Shown: piece by piece, positions 16,455 to 24,664 of the stretch
How the letters are laid out: the number at the start of each line of letters is the position of its first letter
Position numbering within the stretch: the first letter of the stretch is position 1
Assembly (NCBI GenBank): GCA_963724975.1
Contig: CAVRXB010000008.1
Location: 186,001-250,000, forward strand
Direction: 5' to 3'
DNA length: 64,000 bases
Origin: CAIWHR01 sp963724975
Lineage (GTDB): Bacteria; Pseudomonadota; Gammaproteobacteria; Burkholderiales; Casimicrobiaceae
Notes under the pieces: model-generated
What the model was told of the DNA's origin: nothing
The model's database searches: none
What the model saw: only the letters and a program-made list of their open reading frames with translations
Translations under genes and position numbers: made by a program

Positions 16455-17429
16455 GTGAATGAGTTCGAGCTGATCGAGCGCTTCTTCACGCGGCCGCCGC
16501 GATCGGAGTCTGTCGCGCTCGGCGTTGGCGATGATGCGGCACTCCTTGTGCCGACATCCGGCTGCGAGTTGGTGGTGTCGGTCGACATGCTGGTCGAAGG
16601 CCGGCATTTCTTCGCGGGTGCCGATCCCGAGCGGCTCGGCCACAAGACGCTGGCCGTCAACCTTTCCGATATCGCGGCGATGGGCGCCACGCCGCGCTGG
16701 GCGCTTCTTGCCGGTGCATTGCCCGACAACGATCCCGCGTGGCTTGCCGCGTTTGCACGCGGGTTCCATGCGCTCGCGCAACGGTATGGCGTCGATCTCG
16801 TCGGCGGAGATACGACGCGCGGGCCGCGCAATCTGTGCGTGACGATTCTCGGCGAAGTACCGGCGGATCGCGCGTTGCGCCGCGACGGTGCCCGCGCCGG
16901 CGACGACATCTACGTCTCCGGAGAACTGGGCGACGCGGCCCTCGCGGTGGCCGTCACCGGCCGCCGAAGCTTGCTAGACGCGGGCGCACTGGCAGCAGCC
17001 CGTGCGCGTCTGGAAATGCCCGAGCCGCGGATCGCGCTCGGCCTCGCGCTACGCGACGTCGCCTCTGCAGCCATCGACGTGTCGGACGGATTGACGGGAG
17101 ACCTCGGTCACATTCTCGCGCGCTCGCGCGTCGGCGCGGTCGTCCTGCTCGCGGCAATTCCGCGCTCGAACGCGCTCGCGATGAAGCTCAATGGCGCCGA
17201 GCGCGCGCTTGCGCTCGAATGTCTACTCGCAGGAGGCGACGACTACGAGCTGCTGTTCACCGCGGCGCCGGCGGCAGCGCCGCGAATTGCGGAGATTGTC
17301 GCGGCGCTCGCATTGAAGCTGACGCGCATCGGCTCGATCGTCGACACCGCAGGGTTCGTCATTCTTGACGAGCTCGGTGCCGCTCTGTCGAATGTTCCGT
17401 GTGCCTACGATCACTTTGCCACGTCTTGA
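16455..17429 (+). CDS. thiL: Thiamine-monophosphate kinase
   Basis: A 324-residue PurM/ThiL-fold kinase using GTG 16455 as start, 15 bases after nusB. N-terminal F-E-L-I-E-R-F-F, the G-V-G-D-D-A-A-L metal/ATP site at about residue 24, H-K-T-L-A-V-N-L-S-D-I-A-A-M-G near 65, G-G-D-T-T-R-G-P and A-I-D-V-S-D-G-L near 207 are all present. It phosphorylates thiamine monophosphate to the active pyrophosphate. Order nusB-thiL-pgpA matches other proteobacteria. Confidence 0.95.
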   Translation: MNEFELIERFFTRPPRSESVALGVGDDAALLVPTSGCELVVSVDMLVEGRHFFAGADPERLGHKTLAVNLSDIAAMGATPRWALLAGALPDNDPAWLAAFARGFHALAQRYGVDLVGGDTTRGPRNLCVTILGEVPADRALRRDGARAGDDIYVSGELGDAALAVAVTGRRSLLDAGALAAARARLEMPEPRIALGLALRDVASAAIDVSDGLTGDLGHILARSRVGAVVLLAAIPRSNALAMKLNGAERALALECLLAGGDDYELLFTAAPAAAPRIAEIVAALALKLTRIGSIVDTAGFVILDELGAALSNVPCAYDHFATS

Positions 17430-17914
17430 ATACGACGAAACCGACGGTGCGATTCCTGCTGAGCCATCCGGCGCACTTCATTGCGCTAGGATTCGGCGCG
17501 GGCCTCGCTCCGGTCGCGCCGGGGACGTTCGGCACTCTGATCGCGATTCCGCTTGCGTGGGCGTTGCACACGTACGCGTCGGATCTTGTCTTCCTCGCGA
17601 TCATCGTCGTGCTGCTGTTGGTCGGCATGTGGGCAGCGGGCGTGACCGGGCGCGATCTCGAGGCACCCGATCACGGCGCCATTGTGTGGGACGAGATCGT
17701 CGCGTTCCTGCTGGTACTGTATTTCGTAGGCGACAGCCTCCTCAAGATCGCGGTCGCGTTCGTGCTGTTCCGCTTTTTCGACATCGTCAAGCCGCCGCCG
17801 ATCCGGCAGCTCGACGCGGCAATGAAGAACGGGGTAGGCGTGATGCTGGACGACCTGCTCGCGGCCGTCTATGCGTTGCTCGTATTCGCCGTATGGAAAC
17901 GCCTCGTCCAATGA
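17426..17914 (+). CDS. pgpA: Phosphatidylglycerophosphatase A
   Basis: About 162 residues if translation starts at TTG 17426, which overlaps the thiL stop (TTGA); the frame is open to a GTG at 17399. Four hydrophobic segments and the motifs G-A-G-L-A-P-V-A-P-G-T-F-G-T near residue 25, W-D-E-I-V-A-F near 89 and R-F-F-D-I-V-K-P near 118 identify PgpA. It removes the phosphate of phosphatidylglycerol phosphate at the inner membrane. The first catalytic acidic residues fall in D-E-I. Confidence 0.93.
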   Translation: MNTTKPTVRFLLSHPAHFIALGFGAGLAPVAPGTFGTLIAIPLAWALHTYASDLVFLAIIVVLLLVGMWAAGVTGRDLEAPDHGAIVWDEIVAFLLVLYFVGDSLLKIAVAFVLFRFFDIVKPPPIRQLDAAMKNGVGVMLDDLLAAVYALLVFAVWKRLVQ

Positions 17915-18699
17915 CGCGCGTCGGGTCGAACGATGGCGGAGCTCTCGATCCGCGGCGGATCGAGGAGGCCGGCCTCAATGCGATGCAGACGCAACGCCAG
18001 CTTTTCTACGACGGGTGGCTGCTGCGCCTGTCCGCCGGCAAGGCGAAGCGCGGGCGGAGCGTCAATGCTCATTTCGGTTCGACGTTGCCGCTTGACCACA
18101 AGATCGAATACTGCGAGCGGGTGTATGCGCGGCACGGGCTCGCGCCACTCTTCCGGATGACCCCGTTCAACTGCCCCGCCGAGCTCGAGGATGCACTCGA
18201 TGCGCGGGGTTACGTCTCGTTCGACGAGACGATCGTGCAAGCCGTCGGACTCGAATCCGCACCGCATGTTCCGACGGCGGCGAATGGCGTCGAGGTCGTC
18301 ACCCTTGGCGTGGATGCGTTCGTCGAGGCGGCGGGAGATCTGCGCGGTTCGACCGAAGCGCAGCGCGACGGACATCGTGAGCGCCTCATGAATTCGCCGC
18401 TCGACAAGCGATGTGTGGCGATCCGCGCCGGCGGCCGCGACGTCTGTACGGCGCAGGTGGCGATCGAGGGCGGGCTCGTGGGGGTCTACGATGTCGTGAC
18501 CGCGGAAGACTCGCGTGGCAAGGGGTACGCGACGGTCGCGTGCGCGTCGCTGCTGTCGTGGGCTTGGCAGCACGGTGCGACCGTTGCCTACCTGCAGGTG
18601 AACGAAGACAACGTACCGGCGCTCGCGATCTATCGAAAATTCGGCTTTGCTACGGTGTATACGTATCACTACCGCGGACCGCCCGGGAAGTGCGAGTGA
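17911..18699 (+). CDS. GNAT family N-acetyltransferase
   Basis: A 262-residue protein with an N-terminal domain of about 120 residues and a C-terminal GNAT fold. The acetyl-CoA motif A appears as V-V-T-A-E-D-S-R-G-K-G-Y-A-T near residue 190, followed by Y-L-Q-V-N-E-D-N-V-P-A-L-A-I-Y-R-K-F-G-F (motif B). ATG 17911 overlaps the pgpA stop. Bacterial proteins of this two-part layout lie near pncC in several proteobacteria, but the acetyl acceptor is unknown to me. The next gene overlaps its stop (GTGA). Confidence 0.87.
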   Translation: MTRVGSNDGGALDPRRIEEAGLNAMQTQRQLFYDGWLLRLSAGKAKRGRSVNAHFGSTLPLDHKIEYCERVYARHGLAPLFRMTPFNCPAELEDALDARGYVSFDETIVQAVGLESAPHVPTAANGVEVVTLGVDAFVEAAGDLRGSTEAQRDGHRERLMNSPLDKRCVAIRAGGRDVCTAQVAIEGGLVGVYDVVTAEDSRGKGYATVACASLLSWAWQHGATVAYLQVNEDNVPALAIYRKFGFATVYTYHYRGPPGKCE

Positions 18700-19187
18700 C
18701 AAAGGCGACCATTGAAATCGCTGCCGATCTCGGTGCCGCGCTCTCGGCGCGAAAATGGATCGCAGTCACAGCCGAATCCTGCACCGGCGGTCTCGTCGCC
18801 GGCGCGATTACCGACATCGCGGGGAGTTCCGAGTGGTTCGATCGCGGCTTCGTCACCTATTCGAACGAAGCGAAGATCGAGCTGCTGGGCGTTCGTCCCG
18901 AGACACTCGCGCGTTTCGGCGCCGTGAGCGAGGCGGCCGTGCGCGAGATGGTCGCTGGCGCGCTCGAACGAAGTCGCGCCGATATTGCGGTGGCGGTGAC
19001 CGGCATCGCCGGTCCCGCCGGAGGAACGCCGGACAAGCCGGTCGGACTGGTGTGGCTCGCATGGGCTATCCGAAACGGCCGCGTTGAAGCGGCTTCCCAC
19101 CACTTTGGGGGAGGCCGGGCGGCGGTCAGAGAGGCTACGGTGGCGGTGGCGCTTGCCGGGCTCGTCGAGCGGGCGCGCGCAATCTGA
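18696..19187 (+). CDS. pncC: Nicotinamide-nucleotide amidase (CinA C-terminal domain protein)
   Basis: A 163-residue stand-alone CinA C-terminal domain. Diagnostic are T-A-E-S-C-T-G-G-L near residue 25 (catalytic serine/threonine region), S-S-E-W-F-D-R-G-F-V-T-Y-S-N-E-A-K, and V-T-G-I-A-G-P-A-G-G-T-P-D-K-P-V-G near 99. It deamidates nicotinamide mononucleotide to nicotinate mononucleotide in NAD recycling. The start is GTG 18696 overlapping the GNAT stop. The conserved neighbourhood pncC-recA-recX supports the call. Confidence 0.94.
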   Translation: MTKATIEIAADLGAALSARKWIAVTAESCTGGLVAGAITDIAGSSEWFDRGFVTYSNEAKIELLGVRPETLARFGAVSEAAVREMVAGALERSRADIAVAVTGIAGPAGGTPDKPVGLVWLAWAIRNGRVEAASHHFGGGRAAVREATVAVALAGLVERARAI

Positions 19188-19218
19188 CGCCGTCCGCGCC
19201 GTTCGGCCATTTGGGGGC

Positions 19219-19244
19219 TTGCATCGAACGATCGTTCTATGCAA
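19219..19244. promoter_or_regulatory. 26-bp palindrome upstream of recA, candidate SOS operator
   Basis: TTGCAT and ATGCAA flank a perfect 12-bp palindrome GAAC-GATC-GTTC (19226-19237) with one mismatch pair between, 70 bases before the recA start. GAAC-N4-GTTC is the LexA box type of Gram-positive bacteria, whereas betaproteobacteria usually use CTGT-N8-ACAG, which I do not see here. The position fits a recA repressor site; the binding protein is unknown. Confidence 0.6.
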
Positions 19245-19313
19245 TGATTCAGCCAAGTAAAGCCCGCCTTCCCGGCCGCCAGGCCGCCGGGCCATACTCC
19301 GGAGATCCTCGAC

Positions 19314-20369
19314 ATGCCCCTCGATTCCTCCTCAATGGACGACCAGAAAAACAAGGCGCTTGCCGCCGCGCTCGCGCAGATCGAAAAGCAGTTCGGCAAG
19401 GGCTCGATCATGAAAATGGGCGATGCGCAGATCCAGAACGACCTGCAGGTGGTATCGACGGGGTCGCTCGGGCTCGACATCGCGCTCGGCGTCGGCGGCT
19501 TGCCGCGCGGCCGGGTGGTGGAGATCTACGGACCGGAGGCGTCGGGCAAGACGACGCTTTCGCTGCAAGTCGTCGCGCAGGTGCAAAAGGCGGGAGGCAC
19601 CGCTGCCTATATCGATGCCGAGAACGCGCTCGACCCGGTTTACGCGGGCAAGCTCGGCGTCAACGTCGGCGATCTGCTGATCTCCCAACCCGATACGGGT
19701 GAGCAGGGGCTCGAGATCGCCGACATGCTGGTGCGCTCGGGCGGGGTCGACATCATCGTCATCGATTCGGTCGCGGCGCTTGTGCCAAAGGCCGAAATCG
19801 AAGGCGAGATGGGCGATCAGCTTCCCGGTCTGCAGGCGCGGCTCATGAGCCAGGCGCTGCGCAAGCTCACCGCCAACATCAAGCGCGCGAACACGTTGGT
19901 CATCTTCATCAACCAGATCCGGATGAAGATCGGCGTGATGTTCGGCAACCCAGAGACGACCACCGGCGGCAATGCGCTCAAGTTCTACGCGTCGGTGCGC
20001 CTCGACATCCGCCGGATTGGCGCGATCAAGAAAGGCGAGGAAGTCGTCGGCAACGAGACGCGCGTCAAGGTCGTGAAGAACAAGATTGCGCCACCGTTCC
20101 GTGAAGCGTTGTTCGACATCCTCTACGGCGAGGGCATCTCGCGGCACGGAGAGATCATCGAGCTTGGTGTGGCCCACGACATCATCGACAAGTCGGGCGC
20201 GTGGTACGCCTACAACGGCGAGAAAATTGGCCAGGGCAAGGACAATACGCGCGAATTCCTGCGGGAACATCCGGAGATGGCGGACGAGATCGAAGCCAAG
20301 ATCCGCGGCGTCGTCGGCGTCCCGGTGCCTGGTGCGCTGCGTGCACGCGGCGAACCGGTTGAGGAGTAA
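19314..20369 (+). CDS. recA: Recombinase RecA
   Basis: A 351-residue RecA of normal length. Walker A G-P-E-A-S-G-K-T-T is at about residue 71, Walker B V-D-I-I-V-I-D-S-V near 144, loop L1 G-D-Q-L-P-G-L-Q-A-R near 165 and loop L2 G-N-P-E-T-T-T-G-G-N-A-L-K near 209. It forms ATP-dependent filaments on single-stranded DNA for recombination and triggers LexA self-cleavage. A strong palindrome lies 70 bases upstream, and recX follows with overlapping start. Confidence 0.98.
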   Translation: MPLDSSSMDDQKNKALAAALAQIEKQFGKGSIMKMGDAQIQNDLQVVSTGSLGLDIALGVGGLPRGRVVEIYGPEASGKTTLSLQVVAQVQKAGGTAAYIDAENALDPVYAGKLGVNVGDLLISQPDTGEQGLEIADMLVRSGGVDIIVIDSVAALVPKAEIEGEMGDQLPGLQARLMSQALRKLTANIKRANTLVIFINQIRMKIGVMFGNPETTTGGNALKFYASVRLDIRRIGAIKKGEEVVGNETRVKVVKNKIAPPFREALFDILYGEGISRHGEIIELGVAHDIIDKSGAWYAYNGEKIGQGKDNTREFLREHPEMADEIEAKIRGVVGVPVPGALRARGEPVEE

Positions 20370-20853
20370 ATCCACGGCATTCGGATCGGACGGCGCGTCG
20401 AGATCGGCGCGCCCGTCAAAAACGCTCAAAGCCCGCGCGGTGGCGTATCTCGCACGCCGCGACTACTCGCGCTTGGAACTGCGCGACAAGCTGATCGCCA
20501 CCGGCGCGAGTCGTGACGAGGTGGACGTCGTCCTCGACGAGATCGCGGTCCTCGGATATCTCTCCGACACGCGCTTCGCGAACGCGCTGGTCCGCCAGAA
20601 GACCGGTGAGATGAGCGTGCGGGCCATTTCCGCATCGCTAAAGGCGAAAGGTGTTCCTTCCGAAGTCGCTTCCGCGGCCATCGCCGAAAGCGAAATCGAC
20701 GATCACGATGCGATGGTCGCGCTGTGGTTGCGGAAATTCGGCGCGCCGCCCGCCAACGATCGCGAAAAAGCGCGGCAGGTGAGGTTTCTGCAAAGCCGCG
20801 GTTTTGCGCTTTCGGCCATTTTCAAGCTGCTGCGCGATCCTCCTGCGAGTTAA
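20359..20853 (+). CDS. recX: Regulatory protein RecX
   Basis: About 164 residues from TTG 20359, which overlaps the recA end; GTG 20341 and GTG 20440 are alternative starts in the same frame. The three-helix RecX repeats are visible: A-R-R-D-Y-S-R-L-E-L-R-D-K-L, L-D-E-I-A-V-L-G-Y-L-S-D-T-R-F-A, and R-Q-V-R-F-L-Q-S-R-G-F near the C-terminus. RecX caps and limits RecA filaments. The recA overlap implies coupled translation at a lower level. The exact N-terminus is uncertain. Confidence 0.9.
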   Translation: MRSKSTAFGSDGASRSARPSKTLKARAVAYLARRDYSRLELRDKLIATGASRDEVDVVLDEIAVLGYLSDTRFANALVRQKTGEMSVRAISASLKAKGVPSEVASAAIAESEIDDHDAMVALWLRKFGAPPANDREKARQVRFLQSRGFALSAIFKLLRDPPAS

Positions 20854-20987
20854 GCGTTATCTGTGGCGCGCGCGCCGCGTGTAGCGGTCGCGTCCAGACG
20901 TCCAAAGAGTGGCGGCCGGGGCGGTTCCCGCGTAAAATCAAAGACTTTGCCGAACGGCCCGCGATGACGGCCGGAATTCGCATTCGC

Positions 20988-23618
20988 ATGAACGCCAACG
21001 AAATTCGCAGCCAATTCCTCGCCTATTTCAAGGAGCGCGGTCACGCGATCGTCCCCTCGTCCTCGCTCGTACCCGCGAACGACCCGACGCTGCTGTTCGT
21101 GAATTCCGGCATGGTCCAGTTCAAGGATGTGTTTCTCGGCCTCGAGAAGCGGCCGTATGTCCGTGCGACGTCGGTCCAACGCTGCCTGCGCGCCGGTGGC
21201 AAGCATAACGATCTCGAAAACGTCGGTTACACGGCGCGCCACCACACGTTCTTCGAAATGCTCGGCAACTGGTCGTTCGGCGACTATTTCAAGCGCGATG
21301 CCATCCGGTTCGCCTGGGAGTTGCTGACAAAGGTGTACGGGCTTCCGCCAGAAAAGCTGTGGACCACCGTCTACATCGACGACGACGAGGCGTACGACTG
21401 CTGGACGAAGGACATCGGCGTCCCGCCCGAGCGCTGCGTGCGGATCGGCGACAACAAGGGCGCGAAATACGCGAGCGACAATTTCTGGCAGATGGCGGAC
21501 ACGGGTCCGTGCGGGCCGTGTTCCGAAATCTTCTACGACCACGGTCCCGAAGTTGCGGGGGGACCGCCCGGATCGCCCGAATCCGAGGGCGACCGCTACA
21601 TCGAGATCTGGAATCTCGTGTTCATGCAATTTGACAGGCAAATGAGTCGCGACGGTCAGGAAACGCTGACGCCGCTGCCGGCGCCGTGCGTCGATACCGG
21701 CATGGGACTCGAAAGGCTCGCGGCCGTCCTGCAGCACGTGCACAGCAACTATGAAATCGACCTCTTCCAGCACCTCATTCTTGCGGCGATGCGCGAAACC
21801 GGCGCCAAGGATGCGTCGTCGCCCAGCCTGCGCGTCATCGCAGACCATATTCGCGCGTGCTCGTTCCTGATCGTCGACGGCGTCATTCCGTCGAGCGACG
21901 GCCGTGGCTACGTTCTGCGGCGGATCATCCGGCGCGCAATACGGCACGGCTATCAGCTCGGGCAGAAAAAACCGTTCTTCCACAAGCTCGTCCCCGATCT
22001 CGATCGCGCGATGGGCGACGCGTATCCGGAATTGCGCCGCGAAAAAGCGCGCGTCGCGCAGGTGTTGAAGCAGGAGGAGGAGCGCTTCGGCGAGACGATC
22101 GAGAATGGCATGAAAATTCTCGAACAGGCTCTCGCCGGCGGCAAGAAAGTGCTGGACGGCGGCACCGCTTTTACCCTCTACGACACATTCGGCTTCCCGT
22201 TCGACCTCACGGCCGACGTCTGCCGCGAGCGCGGCGTCACGATCGACGAGGCGGGGTTCGAACAGGCGATGAACGCGCAACGCGAGCGGGCTCGCGCAGC
22301 AAGCCAGTTCAAGGCTGGAGCGCAGCTCGACTACAGCGGGCGGAAGACGAAGTTCCGCGGCTACGAAACGTTGTCGCACGAAGGCCGCGTGACCGCGCTC
22401 TACAAGGACGGCGCCGCGGTGCCGTCGCTCACGGCCGGTGACGCCGGCGTGATCGTGCTCGATGAAACGCCGTTTTACGCGGAGTCGGGCGGCCAGGTCG
22501 GCGACCGTGGCGAGCTCACGATGGGCGGCGCGTGTCTCACCCTCTTCGGCGTCGAAGACACGCAAAAGATCCAGCCCGACGTCGTTGGCCACGTGGGCGA
22601 AGTGAAGACCGGCGAGTTGAAGATCGGTGACGTCGTGGCGGCGCAGGTCGATCACGCGGCGCGGGCGCGCACCGTGCGCAATCACTCGGCCACGCATCTG
22701 ATGCACAAAGCGCTGCGCGACGTCCTCGGCCCGCATGTGCAGCAAAAGGGTTCGCTCGTCGACCCGGACAAGACGCGCTTCGATTTCGCGCACAACGCGC
22801 CGCTTACCGACGACGAGATTCGCCGCGTCGAACAGATCGTCAATCGCGAGATCCTTGCCAACGAAGCGACCGCGGCGCGCGTGATGCCGATGGAAATGGC
22901 GCAGAAATCGGGCGCAATGATGCTGTTCGGCGAGAAATATGGTGATGAGGTGCGCGTGCTCGACATTGGCAGCTCGCGCGAGCTCTGCGGCGGAACGCAC
23001 GTCGCACGGACCGGCGATATCGGATTTTTCAAGATCATCAGCGAAGGTGGCGTCGCGGCAGGGATCCGGCGCGTGGAGGCGGTCACCGGCGACAACGCGC
23101 TCGCGTGGGTGCAGGCGCAGGAGGCGACGATCACCGCGGCCGCGAACGCATTGAAAGCGCCGCCTTCCGAGCTCGAAGCGAAGATCGCGCAGCTGATCGA
23201 AAGCGCGAAGGCGACCGAGCGCGAGCTCGCCAGGCTGAAAGCGAGGGCGGCGGCGAGCGCCGGCGACGATCTCGCGAGCAGCGCAATCGACGTCAAGGGG
23301 GCCAAGGTGCTCGCCGTCGTGCTCGACGGCGCGGACGTCAAAAGCCTGCGCGAGACGATGGACAAGCTGAAGGACAAGCTCAAGAGCGCGGCGATCGTGC
23401 TGTCCTCGGTCGCCGACGGCAAGGTCACGCTGATCGCCGGCGTGACCTCCGACCTCACGGCGAAAGTGAAGGCCGGCGAGCTCGTCAATCACGTCGCCCA
23501 ACAGGTGGGCGGCAAGGGTGGAGGGCGGCCCGACATGGCGCAAGCGGGGGGCACCGATCCAACGGGACTGCCGGCGGCGCTGAAATCGGTCGCCGCATGG
23601 GTCGAGCAGCGACTCTGA
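20988..23618 (+). CDS. alaS: Alanine-tRNA ligase
   Basis: An 876-residue alanyl-tRNA synthetase. From the N-terminus: class II catalytic core (F-V-N-S-G-M-V-Q-F-K-D near residue 44, R-A-T-S-V-Q-R-C-L-R, R-H-H-T-F-F-E-M-L-G-N-W-S-F-G-D-Y), tRNA recognition domain, editing domain with N-H-S-A-T-H-L-M-H near 567 and C-G-G-T-H-V near 669, and the C-Ala domain. ATG 20988 matches the family N-terminus; an in-frame ATG at 20964 would add eight residues. A TAAAAT box near 20934 may serve as -10. The recA-recX-alaS order is widely conserved. Confidence 0.97.
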   Translation: MNANEIRSQFLAYFKERGHAIVPSSSLVPANDPTLLFVNSGMVQFKDVFLGLEKRPYVRATSVQRCLRAGGKHNDLENVGYTARHHTFFEMLGNWSFGDYFKRDAIRFAWELLTKVYGLPPEKLWTTVYIDDDEAYDCWTKDIGVPPERCVRIGDNKGAKYASDNFWQMADTGPCGPCSEIFYDHGPEVAGGPPGSPESEGDRYIEIWNLVFMQFDRQMSRDGQETLTPLPAPCVDTGMGLERLAAVLQHVHSNYEIDLFQHLILAAMRETGAKDASSPSLRVIADHIRACSFLIVDGVIPSSDGRGYVLRRIIRRAIRHGYQLGQKKPFFHKLVPDLDRAMGDAYPELRREKARVAQVLKQEEERFGETIENGMKILEQALAGGKKVLDGGTAFTLYDTFGFPFDLTADVCRERGVTIDEAGFEQAMNAQRERARAASQFKAGAQLDYSGRKTKFRGYETLSHEGRVTALYKDGAAVPSLTAGDAGVIVLDETPFYAESGGQVGDRGELTMGGACLTLFGVEDTQKIQPDVVGHVGEVKTGELKIGDVVAAQVDHAARARTVRNHSATHLMHKALRDVLGPHVQQKGSLVDPDKTRFDFAHNAPLTDDEIRRVEQIVNREILANEATAARVMPMEMAQKSGAMMLFGEKYGDEVRVLDIGSSRELCGGTHVARTGDIGFFKIISEGGVAAGIRRVEAVTGDNALAWVQAQEATITAAANALKAPPSELEAKIAQLIESAKATERELARLKARAAASAGDDLASSAIDVKGAKVLAVVLDGADVKSLRETMDKLKDKLKSAAIVLSSVADGKVTLIAGVTSDLTAKVKAGELVNHVAQQVGGKGGGRPDMAQAGGTDPTGLPAALKSVAAWVEQRL

Positions 23619-23634
23619 CGCGTGGAGCACGAAG

Positions 23635-24066
23635 ATGTCGTTGCGTCCTGAATTCACTCTCGAACGATTGAACGAGCGCAGCGCCGGCCGCCTGCCGGGC
23701 CTCGTCGGTTACCGCGCAATGGCGCTCGAGCAGGGGCTGCTGGTCGCCGAGCTCGACATCCGGCCCGAGTTGCTCGCGCCGAACGGTTATCTGCACGCCG
23801 CAACCGTGATCGCGCTTGCCGATACCGCGTGCGGCTACGCCTGCCTCGCACACCTGCCGCAAGGCGCCGACAACTTCACGACAATCGAGCTTAAGGCCAA
23901 TTTCCTCGGCACTGCGCGCGAAGGAACGCTGACGTGCATTGCGAAGCCCGCGCATCTCGGCCGCACGACGCAGGTTTGGGACGCGACTGTCTCGCGCCAC
24001 GATGATGGCGGCACGATCGCGATCTTCCGCTGCACGCAGATGGTGCTCTGGCCGAAACCCGGATAA
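23635..24066 (+). CDS. PaaI family hotdog thioesterase
   Basis: A 143-residue hotdog-fold protein. The N-x-x-x-H-A-x-x-x-x-x-A-D segment typical of PaaI thioesterases is present as N-G-Y-L-H-A-A-T-V-I-A-L-A-D-T-A near residue 49, followed by I-E-L-K-A-N-F. It probably hydrolyses an aromatic or hydroxylated acyl-CoA. It starts 16 bases after alaS, and a VOC protein follows 5 bases later. The substrate is not evident. Confidence 0.88.
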   Translation: MSLRPEFTLERLNERSAGRLPGLVGYRAMALEQGLLVAELDIRPELLAPNGYLHAATVIALADTACGYACLAHLPQGADNFTTIELKANFLGTAREGTLTCIAKPAHLGRTTQVWDATVSRHDDGGTIAIFRCTQMVLWPKPG

Positions 24067-24071
24067 GCGTT

Positions 24072-24491
24072 GTGCTGACCGTCCAGCGGATCGATCATCT
24101 GGTGCTGACCTGCCGCGACGTCGCGGCGACGATCCGTTTCTATACCGAAGTGCTCGGCCTGAAGCTCGTGACTTTCGGCAACGGGCGCAAGGCACTTTCT
24201 TTCGGTCGCCAGAAGATCAATCTGCATCCGAGCGGTCAGGCAGCCAAAGCGGGCGCGGGAAACGTTGCAGCGATCGCGGCGCATCCTACCGCGGGCTCCG
24301 CGGATCTCTGCCTCATCGTCGCCGAAAACGCAGCCGCCGTCGTTGCTCACCTCGCGGTCTGCGGGATTCCGATCGAAGAAGGTCCTGTAGTGCGCACGGG
24401 GGCATTGGGGCCGATCGAATCCATCTACGTCCGCGACCCCGACGGCAATCTCATCGAGCTCGCACGCTACGTCGACGAAGCCGGGTCCTGA
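24072..24491 (+). CDS. VOC (glyoxalase/bleomycin resistance) family protein
   Basis: A 139-residue two-module VOC protein starting at GTG 24072. I-D-H-L-V-L-T-C-R-D at residue 7 carries the first metal histidine, and D-P-D-G-N-L-I-E-L near the end carries the metal glutamate. The family spans glyoxalase-like isomerases, dioxygenases and resistance proteins. The sequence resembles the YaeR/virulence-associated small VOC group, and no specific reaction can be assigned. It is probably co-transcribed with the PaaI gene upstream. Confidence 0.86.
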   Translation: MLTVQRIDHLVLTCRDVAATIRFYTEVLGLKLVTFGNGRKALSFGRQKINLHPSGQAAKAGAGNVAAIAAHPTAGSADLCLIVAENAAAVVAHLAVCGIPIEEGPVVRTGALGPIESIYVRDPDGNLIELARYVDEAGS

Positions 24492-24492
24492 G

Positions 24493-24581
24493 CTCTGCAT
24501 CCCGCGACGGCGTGAGCTGGTAGCACCTCGTCCGAACGGCTCTGCGTCCCGCGGGCTGAGCTGTTGGCGCCTCGTCCGAAC
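24493..24581. repeat. Imperfect tandem repeat, two ~44-bp units
   Basis: Unit 1 (24493-24537) and unit 2 (24540-24581) both start CTCTGC, A or G, TCCCGCG and end CCTCGTCCGAAC, with a 3-base gap and a few substitutions between them. They lie in the intergenic space between the VOC gene and comEC. No coding or hairpin function was evident. Confidence 0.75.
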
Positions 24582-24664
24582 AACCGATGTCGTGTGGTCC
24601 GGCGCCGCGCTAGAGTCAGCGTGGCTTGCCTCGTCCAAGAGTCGTCGACGGGGTCGCCGCCCTC

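Noticed and set aside
19188..19313. Canonical proteobacterial LexA box CTGT-N8-ACAG at recA
   Set aside because: Not found; only the GAAC-N4-GTTC palindrome is present.
20850..23657. A 935-residue minus-strand open frame opposite alaS
   Set aside because: Antisense shadow in GC-rich DNA; Arg/His-rich translation with no domain, while the plus strand encodes a full alanyl-tRNA synthetase.
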